Positions 27,231 to 39,467 of a stretch of 64,000 nt of DNA are shown in pieces. The first letter of the stretch is position 1. Every line of letters starts with the position of its first letter. Source of the stretch: Astropecten irregularis (Eukaryota > Echinodermata > Asteroidea > Paxillosida > Astropectinidae); contig OZ020254.1 in assembly GCA_963971285.1 (NCBI GenBank), forward strand, positions 17,452,932 to 17,516,931, given 5' to 3'. The notes beneath the pieces were generated by a model. The model was not told the DNA's origin. It saw only the letters and a list, made by a program, of their open reading frames with translations, and did no database searches. The position numbers were made by a program, and so were the translations under genes.

Positions 27231-28162
27231 AGGGGCCGCCCATAAAGTATGTACGCACGATATGCCGACTTTTGGACCCCCCTTTCCGCTCTGTACGCAT
27301 GGCGTACGCATTGCCCCCCCCCCCCCGTACGCATACGCATTCCATATGTAGGTTTTCACTTCTCGTGGTCCCTTGCTTTAACATCATTCAAATGTAACAG
27401 TAATCCGGGCCGGTACCGTTATTGGGACGTCACTTTCAAATTCTGAAATGAATGACTTAAGTATAACAGGTTTTTATACATTTACAGATGTATTTTACTA
27501 ATTTTTATTATGTTGAAAAAGAAAAAAAAGGGGGGGGGGGGAAACAAAACAATCCCGGTGCTTTTTCTCGTTTTTACCTCTCTTTTTCGCGCGATATGGC
27601 TATGCAATTTTTTCGTTTGTACGTACGCATTGGCCTGAACCCCCCCCCCCCGTACGCATGGCGTACGCATCGGTAACAACCTCCCCCCAGAGCCGTAAAT
27701 AAAGAGAGTTTGGCCAACTCGGTTTCAGGCATCTCATTTATGATTGGTCAATAGCCCTCACGTGACTACAAGGCGCCATGTTGGGGACCAACTTTGAGTC
27801 AATCAACTGCAATATTTCACATCTGCCTTTGCCCTTTATTCAGGAGAAATGCACATTCCATGGTTTCATGATTACAACAAATGGCACACCATTGTAAAGA
27901 GGAATAAAGAAGTTTTCCAATGATGTCAGTTTCACCCTTCATAGATCCGTTTCAAAAAAGATATAATCCCTCAAACTTGAGTGTCAGAACTTTTTTGAGG
28001 GGTTTATTAGACAAAAAACCATTGTGTACGCGTGTGTACGCGCATCCACCGTAGGTCCCCAACATGGCGCAGTTGGCCAAACTCTCTTTATTTACGGCTC
28101 TGCCAACCCCCCCCCCCCCCCCCCCCCCCCCTTCGTGCGTACGTACTTTATGGACGGCCCCT
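27231..28162. mobile_element. GGGGCCGCCCATAAAGTA element with nested insertion
   Basis: AGGGGCCGCCCATAAAGTAT at the left and ACTTTATGGACGGCCCCT at the right, with GTACGCATGGCGTACGCAT motifs and long C runs inside (27311-27326, 27640-27651, 28107-28131). A second element (27689-28101) lies within it. Confidence 0.85.
27689..28101. mobile_element. nested MITE, AGAGCCGTAAATAAAGAG ends
   Basis: AGAGCCGTAAATAAAGAGAG, TTTGGCCAAC and GGCGCCATGTTGGGGACC on the left are mirrored on the right as GGTCCCCAACATGGCGC, GTTGGCCAAA and CTCTTTATTTACGGCTCT. It sits in a C-run inside the outer element. Confidence 0.85.
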
Positions 28163-28950
28163 AATTGATGTGTAAAGATGGCGCAGGGACCATTAGGTGA
28201 CAGCAGGTGTTCGTGAAAAAAATAGTTCAAACTGAACTCATCCCCAAACAAAACACGCACTTCGGCACGTTTATCGATCTCAATCCTTTGGATGAACCCA
28301 CGCTGCTCTCGCGGTCTCTTCCGTCCCGTTGTACCGGAACTGTTTGATTATTTTCACCCGAACCGATGATTAGGCTTAGTTGGCTGGCGCAGCAGTAGGC
28401 CCCATACCACGGAAGCCGATAACCTGATTTGAGCATGGTTTGGGTAATTGCAGTTGGAAGACCGGTACGTGAGACCGGTAATTCTTGGCTCAGTACGCCG
28501 TAGCGGGTCGTCTTCTGCCGCGTTCAGATGTTTTGTCCCCGGGGACATCCGTTGTGTACCTGACGTGTGTAGGTCTCGATCGTCTCTTAGACCTTAGACA
28601 AACAGGCAAACAACTTGGCCAGCGTCTATCGTGGTGTCGTCTCATCAAGTGTAGATGACATTAAAGAAGGCATGACGTGTCTCGTGGCTTCCGATTGTTT
28701 GGGAGAAGTGTCTACAATGCCAACGGGCATTTCCTGTAGATTTGGGCCATTAAAGTGGTACCGTGGTTTATATAGCTGCGTGGATTGCTTCCTAAAAGCT
28801 GCAAGTTTAGAAGAAGTTGAGCGAAAAAAGTTGTAGGCCATGAGGCCAACTTGTGATTTTTCCCATTAATTTGTTCTGTGCATTCATCAATGAATATAAG
28901 AACAATTATGTCTGCTGTCCTCTAGCGTATGGATCCCCTCTACTCATATT
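28163..28950. other. unique, relatively GC-rich stretch, no recognised gene
   Basis: Richer in CpG than its surroundings. A 73-codon frame at 28615-28836 and antisense frames of 64-71 codons have no motif I recognise. Confidence 0.35.
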
Positions 28951-28951
28951 T

Positions 28952-29081
28952 GGTGCATTCGTTTAGCTTCACCGGGTCGACACCAGTAAACCTCGTCCTA
29001 TTCTCTGGCTTGTTTTGTGCCGTAAAACACGACCATTCCCAGTAATTAGGGCTGACCCGTGTTAGCTAAACGAATGTACCC
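28952..29081. mobile_element. short palindromic MITE (GCATTCGTTTAGCT ends)
   Basis: GGTGCATTCGTTTAGCTTCA with CCGGGTCGACACCAG at the left pairs with GGGCTGACCCGTGTTAGCTA and AACGAATGTACC at the right. Confidence 0.75.
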
Positions 29082-29573
29082 ATGCATAGAAGGGTTCAGA
29101 CCAAACCACTACAAGGGCAATGACTGTGTAATGTACTAAAATTCCTCCAAACGAATTACCTGGGATGCTGGCAAGATGTGGTGAGTGATTGGCTGAAAGA
29201 CTCACTCATTGGTTGCAATGTCCCCACCCCCTCCAAAAATTGACACGGTCAAATTTGATAAACTTTTACAAGTTAATTTCTCGCTGGTTAATTCCTGATG
29301 GATTTCGGTGCATTGATCTTCAAATCATGAAACCCTTTGTAGCGTATTGTGTGGAAATTCCTAGGGCTATGATATTACAATAATGCGTGGCGAATCCGCA
29401 TCGTGTAACAAACGGCGCCCTGGCAGGATTCCTTCCTTGTTTGATCGTCCCGACTGCAAACTGATTCTCCCTTGGGGGAGACAGGAGGATTTTCCCGATG
29501 ATACTGATCATATTGAAGAGCATTATCAGGGGCCAGAGAGGCTGCTCAATTGTGTTGTAAATGCGATGTATTA

Positions 29574-29939
29574 TTAAAGGTAGTATCATACTTTGGTTTT
29601 TATCAAAGAAATACAGATTCATGGGCAAAAATATCAAGACAGATACAGTAACAGTCATCTGTAAAAATTTTAGTCCCATACGGTGTCAATTTTTCGAGAA
29701 AACAGTGAAAAAAAAACAGCCATAGTATTTCTTTAATCTTTTCTCTTTTATTTTTGATCTTTTAAAAGAGCAACAAGATTTTCGGTCGTTGTTTTACTAA
29801 TTTCTGGATAAATACACCATTTCAGGCGGAACAATTTTAACGGTTTGTTTCTACCACCACCATCTTCATACCTTGTAAGTTATACGTAAATCTGTGAAAA
29901 TTTCTGTTTTGGTTTCTTACCAAAGTATGATCCTACCTA
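29574..29939. mobile_element. TTAA-type MITE (family A)
   Basis: TTAA-AGGTAGTATCATACTTTGG to CCAAAGTATGATCCTACCT; the right TTAA is lost. Central GATCTTTTAAAAGAGC palindrome. Confidence 0.85.
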
Positions 29940-30266
29940 GGTCTACGGGATAAGTTAGTTTAGATTTTCTCTCTCCAATGTTTGAGTGGATTGTGTCAAC
30001 ATCTTACTTGATTCATTGTCGATTGTCTTTGCTAAACTCCCTGTATTGTGGAGTAGGCCTATAGCTAAATGAACCAACTTCAGCCCAATTCAAAAAAGCT
30101 GTTTGTAACGAAGCAACATTATCTGGACTTTGCTTAATAAGTGGGGCCATCTAGTCCCCAGGAGAGGTAGGCCTAGGCCTACAGTTCGTCGGCTGTGTAC
30201 TTGTACTTTGTCTTACAAAATCCTGCATCCCCAGTCGCTCAGGAAATGTGTATTTGCGGCTTAAGC

Positions 30267-30810
30267 AGAGTGTACACTGTCAACATTTTCGGTAACAATC
30301 TCGGTAACATGTTGCTCAGGTACCAATTGTTGCTGGAAATGTCAGTGTACACAAAGCAAAACGAGTTGGGCAACATGTCGCCCAACTGTCGCTCAGATGT
30401 TGACGAAAGAATGGAAATGCATTTATTTCGCCGACATCAACCAATCATGGAGTGGGTTCTAGGTCACCTGACCTAGTGTGATCATGTGATTTGGACAAAA
30501 TAGCAGATGCCATGGAGCTGTCTAAATACAATGGAAAAAAGCTAATCGAGTTATGGGTAGCATGTACCCCTAGTTTTGGATGTCACATGCAAATAGTAAG
30601 CCTACAAGGACAAAACCAAAAAGAGCATCCAAATGCTCATTCCCACTCATTGTTTCAACAACATCTCAGCAACATCTCGGTAACAATGTTGACCAAATGT
30701 TGCTAGTGTACAACAGGGCCCAAAGTCATGTTGCCCAGGTGTGTTGCCCTAACTGGGTAACATGTTACCGACGGAGTTTGTAATACCGAAAATGTTGACA
30801 GTATACATTA
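30267..30810. mobile_element. inverted-repeat element (GTCAACATTTTCGGTA arms)
   Basis: GTGTACACTGTCAACATTTT with CGGTAACATGTTGC at the left is complementary to GGTAACATGTTACCG and GAAAATGTTGACAGTATAC at the right. A fragment is at 52739-52820. The 93- and 71-codon frames inside are not credible genes. Confidence 0.7.
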
Positions 30811-31425
30811 TTCTTTGCAGTGTTTGATGGGTCGTAATGCATTCTTGGTAGATCTAGTCGGATTTCAAAACCAGTGGTGAGATCAACTTGATAGGTATTA
30901 CATCACAAAGTCCCACATTAATTGTGACCGAAGAACGACTTTTCTGACGCCCTGAAACTGTCGGGTTAGCCTTTAAGTCATGCATGCATGCATCATCTGT
31001 AATTGACGAATATTGCTACTTTATAGTAGTAGACTTGGCTTACATTCTTGATAATAGGTACAGCCTATACACCAGGAGTTGAGGTACCCTCAGTGGATGG
31101 TGATGTTGCCACAGCCTGCTTTAAAGTACTCCCCAAACAAACCGACTGACGCTGAATTGAAGTGGTACATTGTAGATTCAGCGACAATTACACACCCGTG
31201 GGTACGGCCTAAGTAGGTCTATTATGTGGATTGACGCCTCAGTTCTGAATTAGTTGCAGAAGATTTCCCGGGAGCATCTTAGGTCATTGCAGTGGACGGA
31301 ATTGTTGAACTTTGATCAGGACGTGGATTTCTTGGCTGAGGCAACTCAAGTGCTTCTGGCCTTTATTTGACATATCGATCCATAGACTGGCTGTTATCTT
31401 GTAAGATTGTGATGTCTTCTGATCT
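30811..31425. other. no recognised feature
   Basis: No repeat family or exon can be supported. Confidence 0.5.
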
Positions 31426-31429
31426 GCAG

Positions 31430-31995
31430 CCGATTTTACGAAATGTTGCGTATCTTATGTAACGCACAAAATGTTGCGTAAATCTACGAAACAGGCATAA
31501 GTTGTGGAACTTAAGGCAGAAAAATGTTGCGTAAGTTACACAACAAAATGTTGCGTAAATCGGCCTGCATCATCTCTGTAACATTGAGTCTTCTCTGTAT
31601 TATGTCGAAGAGGTGAGAGATTTTACGAAATGTTGCGCAACTTATGCAATCTACAAATGTTGCATACATGTAGGAAACAGGCATAACTTGTGCAACTAAA
31701 GGCAGGAAAATATTGCGTTAGTAACGCAATAAAATGTTGCGTACGCAACATTGAAGTTTCGTGAAATTGGCTTCAGCATCTCTGTAACATTGAGTCTTCT
31801 CTGTATTATGTCGAAGAGGTGAGAGAGATTTTGCGAATTGTTGCGCAGCTTATGCAATCTACAAATGGTGCGTAAATCTAGGAAACAGGCATAACTTGTG
31901 CAACTAAAGGCAGGAAAATTTTGCGTAAGTTACGCAACAAAATGTTGCGTACGCAACATTGAAATTTCGTGAAATTGGCTGCAGCATCTCTGTAA
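31430..31995. repeat. about 207-bp tandem repeat, 2.7 units, of a TTGCGTA palindromic element
   Basis: ATCTCTGTAACATTGAGTCT recurs at about 31572, 31778 and 31986. Each unit contains inverted ATTTTACGAAATGTTGCG and CAAAATGTTGCGTAAATC arms around ACAGGCATAACTTGTGCAAC. It looks like a MITE amplified in tandem. Confidence 0.85.
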
Positions 31996-32160
31996 CATTG
32001 AGTCTTCTCTGTCGAAGTGGTGAGAGTTTGGCAAATGGTTCTTGAGTAATGACTCGCAATGTCTGAATGATCAGGAAGGCCTACTCCTTCAACCCTTCAA
32101 TCTTTCAGTGCATGAGCTTGTTATGCTCAGACTCATTGCGAGGAAAAACCATCACACCAT

Positions 32161-32285
32161 GGGTCGATTTCACGAGGCCCTACGATGGATCGTAACTCGA
32201 GTTACGAAGGATAACCCATCGTATCTAACATAGGCTGCCATGCATCATATAATTACGATACGATGAGTCTGGTGAAAACGACCCC
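32161..32285. mobile_element. GATTTCAC MITE, full copy
   Basis: GGGTCGATTTCACGAGGCCC to GAGTCTGGTGAAAACGACCCC, with a GGATCGTAACTCGAGTTACG core. Confidence 0.85.
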
Positions 32286-32635
32286 ATTATCTTCAATTCT
32301 GCATATTAATCATTAATATAAATCTTCAACCCTGGCGTTCTTTAATTCATTTGATGGCTTAAAAAAACAGAGAGCATTTGGTGATGAAGTATTTATATTG
32401 CATGTTCGTAATAGGCTAAAGGTGCATTTGCGATAGTATTACCATACTCCCGTCTGTACACGGGCAAGTGGGCGTACGACTGTGCGCAGCGCGTGTACAT
32501 AACTGGTACACCTGCTCCGTAATATATTAAGACAGATTGACCACAATTCTGACCCCTTTTATAAACCCCAACAAGAAGACGGAATTGCCAAAATGATATA
32601 TCGCCCGACCTTTCAAAGATTCATGTTGGTTCTTT

Positions 32636-32995
32636 TTAAAGGTACAGTATATGATTGGTAACATACCCAAACAGAAATGTACACACATTTACGTACAACT
32701 TTAAGTGTATGAAGATAGAACTGGTACAAGCATACTGTTAAAATATTTCCGCCTGAAATGGTGTATTTATCCAAATATTAGTCAAACAATGACCGAAAAC
32801 AGTTTTGATCTCGGGGTAAGATCAAAACCATTCTTTATGATTTATAAGAAAAATTGAATCGCGTTTTCGCTATTTTCACGTCACTCATATTTTTCACAGG
32901 TGTATTATTTCATGTACATGTTTGATCAGACAAAGTGTGAGTGCTGTTCTGTGACCTTTACCAATCACGTATATTATACCTTTAAGAGATATTGA
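32636..32995. mobile_element. TTAA-flanked MITE (family A, divergent subfamily)
   Basis: TTAA-AGGTACAGTATATGATTGG to TATTATACCT-TTAA. Contains GACAAAGTGTGAGTGCTGTT, shared with 13260-13579. Confidence 0.8.
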
Positions 32996-33360
32996 AAGTA
33001 GCCGCAAAGCCAAGGAAAACGGCCACTTTGCTGGGCATGCAATACGTGTAACTGGTGATGGATGTAAATGCACGCGCGTGTCAATCCGCGGTATAGACCA
33101 ATAACTACAAAGTGCGGTTTTATTGCCCAAGAAAAAGGCTAGTCAACAGCGGAAATGAAAGATTGTTAATGCAGCGTACTTATCCCTTGCAAATTGCAAA
33201 CGCCCGAAGCTCAAGTTATTTTGCGCGCGCAAAAAAATAGCTATTTACGGTCATTTCAAAAGTGGGATAGCTTAGATACAGGTATTCGCATTGCACTATA
33301 TCAGGCTTCTGGATTGTACTAGAACTTTGGGATTTAAAAGGATGGGGATTTATTTTGCCT

Positions 33361-33728
33361 TTAAAAGTAATATCATACTTTGGTTTTTATCAAAGAAGTA
33401 CAGATTCATGGGCAAAAATATCAAGACAGATACAGTAACAGTCATCATTCTGTGAAAATTGCAGTCCCATACGGTGCCCACTTTTTTGAGAAAACGATGA
33501 AAAACAGCCACAGTATTTCCTAGTCTTTTCTCTTTTATTTTTGATCTTTTAAAAGATCAAAAAGATTTCCGGTCGTTGTTTTACTAATTTCTGGATAAAT
33601 ACACCATTTCAGGCGGAATAGTTTTAACGGTATGTTTCTACCACCACCATCTTCATACCCTGTAAGCTATACGTAAATCTGTGAAGATTTCTGTTTTGGT
33701 TTCTTACCAAAGTATGATACTACCTTTA
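33361..33728. mobile_element. TTAA-flanked MITE (family A), full length
   Basis: TTAA-AAGTAATATCATACTTTGG to CCAAAGTATGATACTACCT-TTAA, with a central GATCTTTTAAAAGATC palindrome. Confidence 0.9.
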
Positions 33729-33779
33729 AATAAAAAAAAAAGAACAAAAAGGAATAAGTAAATATAGATAAGGAAGTAG

Positions 33780-34735
33780 GCTAATAATTAGAATATGAGT
33801 TAAATTGGTCTATACGTCATTTACATGGCCGAGAAAAGGCAGTCATGCCTTTTTTGGAGGAATCTTATATAAACGCATCCAGTAATTTGATTATACTATC
33901 GTTTTGGGACCGCGGATCCAAACTAGCCATCGATCTCTCGCATTGATTCCTTTCTATACCTGTTTGATTCAGCCGCATTGAGGTGGATACGAAGATTCCA
34001 TCTCTCAATAGGGAATCGGGACTTTGGGGGAAATATAAGCCGAAAGGGAAGCCAGTTCATACCGGGCCTGTGAACTTTACAATCTGCACAGGAAATGGGT
34101 TCTCCACGGGCACTTTACGGGTTACTGAGCATTTCTATTTGATATAATAAAAGGATGCAACACACTCTATAGGTTAAAAGGCGATCGAGAGAACTCGTTC
34201 ACTTTATTCCTTTTTCTGGTTATCGTTCTCTGTTTTGATTCTGGCCACGCTCGCAAGATCGTGTGGGAGTTTTTAAAAGCTTTGCACGTAATCAGAGGTG
34301 CTCCAGCGCCTAGTCCTGTGACGGTGTAGACCCTCTTCTGCTAAGTGCTCCACTGGTATAGGCAAGTCCGTGTTGAAATGCAGAACGCAACGCTGGCAAT
34401 AGACGTGTCGCATCCAATGGGTAGTTAGTGGCTATGATTGGATGCCTAATCCTATGGAGGACATCCAAATGCATTTGGCATGGCACCAGACATCGCGTTT
34501 GGTGAATTGGGAATAAAAACGATATTTTGGTGTTTTGATTGAAATTTTTTTGTAATTTTTTTTTTTTTTTTAGTTCCCCCTCAAAATAGGCCTATACCCC
34601 AGATGAGTTGGTTGAATGCCCGCATTGCATGGGTTTTCCGGCGTCGTTTTATTGTTATATGTCTGGAAATTTAAATGAATGAATTCCGATGCGAGCCACT
34701 AATTGGAGTTTTTTTGGCAAATTTTATACGGAGCT
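33780..34735. other. no recognised feature
   Basis: About 950 bp without a matchable repeat or credible exon. Confidence 0.5.
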
Positions 34736-34740
34736 CCACG

Positions 34741-35161
34741 AGTGCCATTCCACTTATTCAGATAACCACATTATTTTTCTCGCCAAGTCGATTTTTGGAG
34801 TGGTAAAAGTCATCTTGTCTCAATTATTATCTCTACAAGATGGCTTTAAGGGAAAAGGAAAAGTCAACTTATCCTGATGAATTTATCTGGCCAAGTCAGG
34901 GAAGTGCATCTAAAAAGTCGTCTTATCCTGATGACCTCAGTTTTATTAGGTCGTCTTTACATGGTAAACTATCAGGACAAGTCGACTTCCTTCTTTCAGT
35001 GTGTCGTCTTGGCGAGATAAATTATCAGGATATGTCGACTTCTTAGTTTTCACTAAGCCATCTTGTACGAATGAATTATCTCGATAAATCGATTTGTAAA
35101 GTTTGATAAGTGAACTTGGTGAGATAAATTATGTGGTTATCTGGATAAGTGGAATGGCACT
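34741..35161. mobile_element. inverted-repeat element (AGTGCCATTCCACTTAT ends)
   Basis: AGTGCCATTCCACTTATTCA with GATAACCACATTAT at the left matches the complement of ATGTGGTTATCTGGATAAG and TGGAATGGCACT at the right. The interior has repeated AAGTCGACTT and GATAAATTATCAGGA motifs. Confidence 0.85.
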
Positions 35162-35209
35162 TCTGGAGATCCGTAGTATTTGCATTGATACTTGGACATT
35201 TTGGGAGGT

Positions 35210-35618
35210 TTTCAAGCATGGGTGTCGATCCCGTGGGGATGGGGGAATATATCCCCCCCCCCAATATTTGAGGTGGGGGGGGGGTGATGTGTATTATCAT
35301 CCCCCAATATTTCGAGGTTGAATGTCAGTTAAGTTTCTTGTGTAAAAATATTGCATGATCCTTGCTGTTTTTTGTGTCTTCGCAGTAAATTTATAGGGCC
35401 TACTATGTTTAATTCTTATGAATATTGTTTTTAAATGCTCTAAAATGCGACTTTTCGACTCTGTTTTTATTAAAAAGTCCCTGGTGCGGGAGGGGGGTAT
35501 CCCACCTCCCACAGCCTCCCCCGCTCGGTCGCTTCGCTCCCTCATAATAGGACACCAAATCACCAATCTTCCCCCCCCCCCCCCAATCATGAAAAGAAAT
35601 CGACACCAGTGTTTTCAA
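35210..35618. mobile_element. inverted-repeat element with GGTGTCGAT ends and C/G runs
   Basis: TTTTCAAGCATGGGTGTCGAT at the left mirrors ATCGACACCAGTGTTTTCAA at the right. Inside are opposite C and G runs and CGGTCGCTTCGCTCCCTC. A partial relative with a G run is at 52349-52412. Confidence 0.7.
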
Positions 35619-36074
35619 GATGCAAACTGGGCCCACCTGGTACAACCGAGGTGCCGCTTTGCCCTTTTTTGTAGCTCTGTTGCCAGAATATTTGGCGCGC
35701 AAACTGCCTGCCTGCATAATAACAAAATGCCGCGAAATGTCACGTTTTTATTTCCATACACTTAAGCCTGGAAGGTTTTCCACATTATATTCAAAGTAAT
35801 TTAAAAATCTATTTGATTTGCTATCTGGTTTCAACATATAATTATTATATGTGTGTGCGCCGTTCAATGTTGGCCCTCATAATGTCACAGTTCAATATAG
35901 GCCTATGGGCATTTCCACGGTTGTTGGACATTTTGTAACGAAGGTTACCTCTTTTTGTTAGCATGATGCATTTCAAGGAACCATTATTAAGTGGTGTACT
36001 TGCTGATTCCAATAAAAACATTTTTAAATTAGAGTCTTTCAAGAATGATTGATCAAGGAATAGGTCAAAGTCAC

Positions 36075-36384
36075 TTAAAGGTAGTATCATACTTTGGTAG
36101 CATACCGAAACAAAAATCTTCACAGATTTACCTATAACTTACAGGGTATAAAGATGGTGATGGTAGAAACATACTGTTAAAATGCCTGAAATGCTGTATT
36201 TATCGGGAAAAGAGTAAAACCAATGACCAACATTTTTTATCTTTTAAAAATAAAAAATAATATAGAAAAGATATAACGAATACTGTGGCCGTTTTTAATG
36301 TTTTCTCAAAAAGTGGCAACCGTATGGGACTTAAATTTTCACAGATGACTGTTACTGTTGTTTCCTTGATATTTTTGCCCATGA
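36075..36384. mobile_element. TTAA-type MITE (family A), right end missing
   Basis: TTAA-AGGTAGTATCATACTTTGG at the left. Similarity stops after GATATTTTTGCCCATGA. Confidence 0.8.
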
Positions 36385-38340
36385 GGCTCCGGTGGCGTTT
36401 TTGGTTTCAAATTATTTTGTCCGTAAGAAAATATCATGTAACATCAGCGCAGTGGGCTTAGCTGTGCAAGAGCCTATTCTTTCAAAATCACGCGCAACCA
36501 GATGAAGGACGCACATGGCTTCCATTTTAGCCAAATTTACTGTTTTCATTTGGTGTGTGATTCTAGTGGCCGAATAATAAAAATAATAAGACCTATAGCC
36601 CTTGATAATGATTATAAAAATCATTCGGGTGAAAGTTTCGTCTTACAACAGTTGAAATTGACGTTAATAACATCAGACAAAGCTCTGTTGCTTTTTCTAT
36701 CAAAATTGTACTTCACTTTTTGGGCTGATGCTATCTTCTTTGCTTCTAACTATGGACATCCGAATTTGTACTGCCCCCTTTTCACCGATAGTGACTTTTT
36801 TCTTCGCATTTTTGGGTGAGATATGTCCATAATGTAGAATTCTATGTAGCACGAATTGTTATTGTGATTGACGAGTTTTCTAGTTGTAGCCGGTCGAGCT
36901 CCTAATTCCGTATACCCGAGAATAATAATAATGAATTACTCGTAAATAAAGAGAAAACCTTTTGCAAGCGGTTCTTCGTTAGGCCCTAGAAGAAGCGAGT
37001 ACAGATAATAAATTTGATATTAGATAGTCTTTTTAAAAGCCATTTGATAAACGACTTCAATACCAGCTATAAATGAGGCGAAAATAGAAATACAATTGCT
37101 TTTTTTTGTTAGCATGTTCCCATTGATTGCTTGTCAGAATTATATTAATGAGTGTACGTCTATGCCACACCAAGCCATATAGTGAATGCATGCTAGCGTA
37201 GGAACGAACGGATTCATAGCATTAATCAAATTTCACTCTCAATATTAAGAAAAAGGCAAGCTATAATAGTATGGCGTCCATGCATTCAGCTTGTAGTAAC
37301 CATGTATATCGAAACTGACCGGCGTGATGTACGTGGCCGGAATTGCTGGTCTTCACCATAATACATTCTGCGCCTGATTTGACCATGGGTTTGACCGATC
37401 CCCCTAGGGTCTATTACGACGCACGTATCCGTGAAATACAATCTTCGCCTCGGAATGAGAATCATCTCCGTGTGCATAGCGCGGTGCGACTTCATTTTAC
37501 GTGGTGCGAGATATAGGGCCTACAGCTGTATGCATGCAGTACAGTATACTAGTAGGTCTATAGTACTGTACATGTACTAGAAGTAGGACTAAACATCAGT
37601 GAATAGCCTTCAGTTGCTGCTAGCTTATGGCCAGGCCTGGGGTCAGACCTTGACCTACATTTGCATGTCGCTCCCGGGGGCCGGTAACAAATTTAATTAA
37701 AACCGATATTTAAACTACAGTTCGATCCGGCCTGGTCGTTTGAAATTAAACTGCACTGTAGGCAGTAGTAATAAGCCTATGCGTCCACGTTGGCCAATCA
37801 CACTATAAACGTGGAGGTATCTTCCATGAACCAATTAAGCATCTGATTATTAGGCCCCTATATATTGTAAACTGTATTTATTTTGAAACAGTTGATCAGT
37901 TTTTATAGTACCAGCAATTAAAACGGATTTGTATCCTGCGATTGAGGCTATTTACTTTTAATCTCTCAAGTAGTACCAGCACCTTCTTGCTTTACTTCAA
38001 TCGTGAGATGAAAATAAACACCGTAAACGGCTTAAGTCGAAGATTGCGAGGCGTCTTCACGTTTGGCCTCGCTAGTATGTCAACATTTCAGGGAATTACA
38101 ATATTTATCTGTCCACATTGGTGACCATTAGGATATGCGGTGCTGTCAGTACAGTGACCTCGTACGAAGTGCCTTTAGTCCTCTTGACCGTCACTCCAGC
38201 CATGGTGCAATATAGCTCCGTGGTCCAGCCTAATCGTGTGTTATGCCATATACCTTGATAATCTTAATACATTCGTGCAGAGTACAAAAGAACAATTTGT
38301 AGGCCTACTGTCTCCAAATTAAGATTCGAAGGGACAGTTT
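36385..38340. other. intergenic, no recognised gene
   Basis: Contains a 105-codon frame (36502-36819) rich in Phe, Leu and Ser with no family I recognise. No repeat is assigned. Confidence 0.45.
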
Positions 38341-38346
38341 GCTTTT

Positions 38347-38390
38347 GGAGGGGGCGTGGCCTTTTCTATGACCATTGGTCACGCCCCTCC
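38347..38390. repeat. hairpin GGGGGCGTGGCC / GGTCACGCCCCTCC
   Basis: A 14-bp inverted repeat around a short loop. Both arms are GC-box-like. Confidence 0.7.
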
Positions 38391-38466
38391 TCTTTTTTTG
38401 TATTATCGTTACATCTCGGGTCATCTTTTCATTCGCATACCGCCTTCAGACTTTTTAGAATTCCTC

Positions 38467-38735
38467 ACTCTCTCTTCTGGGGACGGCCAGAGCATACTGG
38501 TCGAAACGTATAGAGAACTTTCTCTCACCGGTCCTTCTCAGGACCACACACCTTCCAAGAAGAGTGTTATACATGGTGTCTCCGCTATCTACTCAGTCCG
38601 GCACTCTCTCTCCTGAGGACGGCCGGAGCACACTGGTCGAAACATCGAGAACTTTCTATCACCGGTCCTTTTCAGGACCATGCACACATCTTCCAAAAAA
38701 AGCGTGCAATGCATGGTGTTTCCGCAAGTCTTAGC
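38467..38735. repeat. two tandem copies of the GGACGGCC(A/G)GAGCA dispersed repeat
   Basis: CTCTCTC(T/C)TCTGGGGACGGCC at 38469 and its counterpart at 38603 (period 134). Each is followed by ACTGGTCGAAAC, CACCGGTCCTT and CATGGTGT(C/T)TCCGC. Reverse orientation to 2150-2325 and 22480-22615. Confidence 0.75.
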
Positions 38736-39467
38736 CAATGGACCGTTCCGGCTCAGGATCTTAAGCCCCGCCCACGTGCGTGTTTTAATACTACAACCAA
38801 GTGACCGAGTTTTACCGAGGCTTACGTGCTCACCTGATTAAAAGGCGTCTTCCAATTGGTGCAAAGTTCGATTGACAGTCCGGAAGGGCCCGTTAGTCTC
38901 TTCACCATGCCAACTTCAAATCCTACTTTTCTTATTTTTTATTATTTAAAGAACATGTCACCTCTCGAACTCCGTAGCTTACGTACTGTTTGATTAAATT
39001 TTGCCAGTTTCTTCCGGACATTTTAAACCCTCGTGATAGTTCGAAGGACACTATTGTATTGGTCGGCAAAAATAGACATAGTTATTTGACCTGAAAACCT
39101 TAATGAATTGCATATAACATGACCTGGTTCTGACATAATTAGGGCATGGAGGTAGATATTTCTACCATCATGATTAGGGCTGGCTACTATTTGACCGAGT
39201 AGCCTGTCCAGCGATAGAGTAAGACAGCACCTCAAGTGTTACAAGGCAAACTCTGCGTATTGCATTAGTAATGATACCTTAGTTTCTATAGGTCAAAACT
39301 GACTCTACCAAACGCTGTAATGTACAATCCCCATGAAGAATGAATGGTGACAATCTGTTCATTAAAACCAAGTGGCCCTGTTCTATCCTGAGGTGCATTA
39401 TTCTAGTTCACGGATATTCGTGTTGTTTGTTATCCTTGTAGACTGTACACTAACATGACAGATTCCT

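Noticed and set aside
36502-36819. 105-codon ORF as a gene
   Set aside because: Hydrophobic, compositionally ordinary AT-rich frame with no recognisable motif or supporting splice signals.
38730-38900. Second promoter (CCCCGCCC, CACGTG and CCAATTGG motifs)
   Set aside because: Motifs are present but not followed by any credible exon; only a 28-codon ORF at about 38907.
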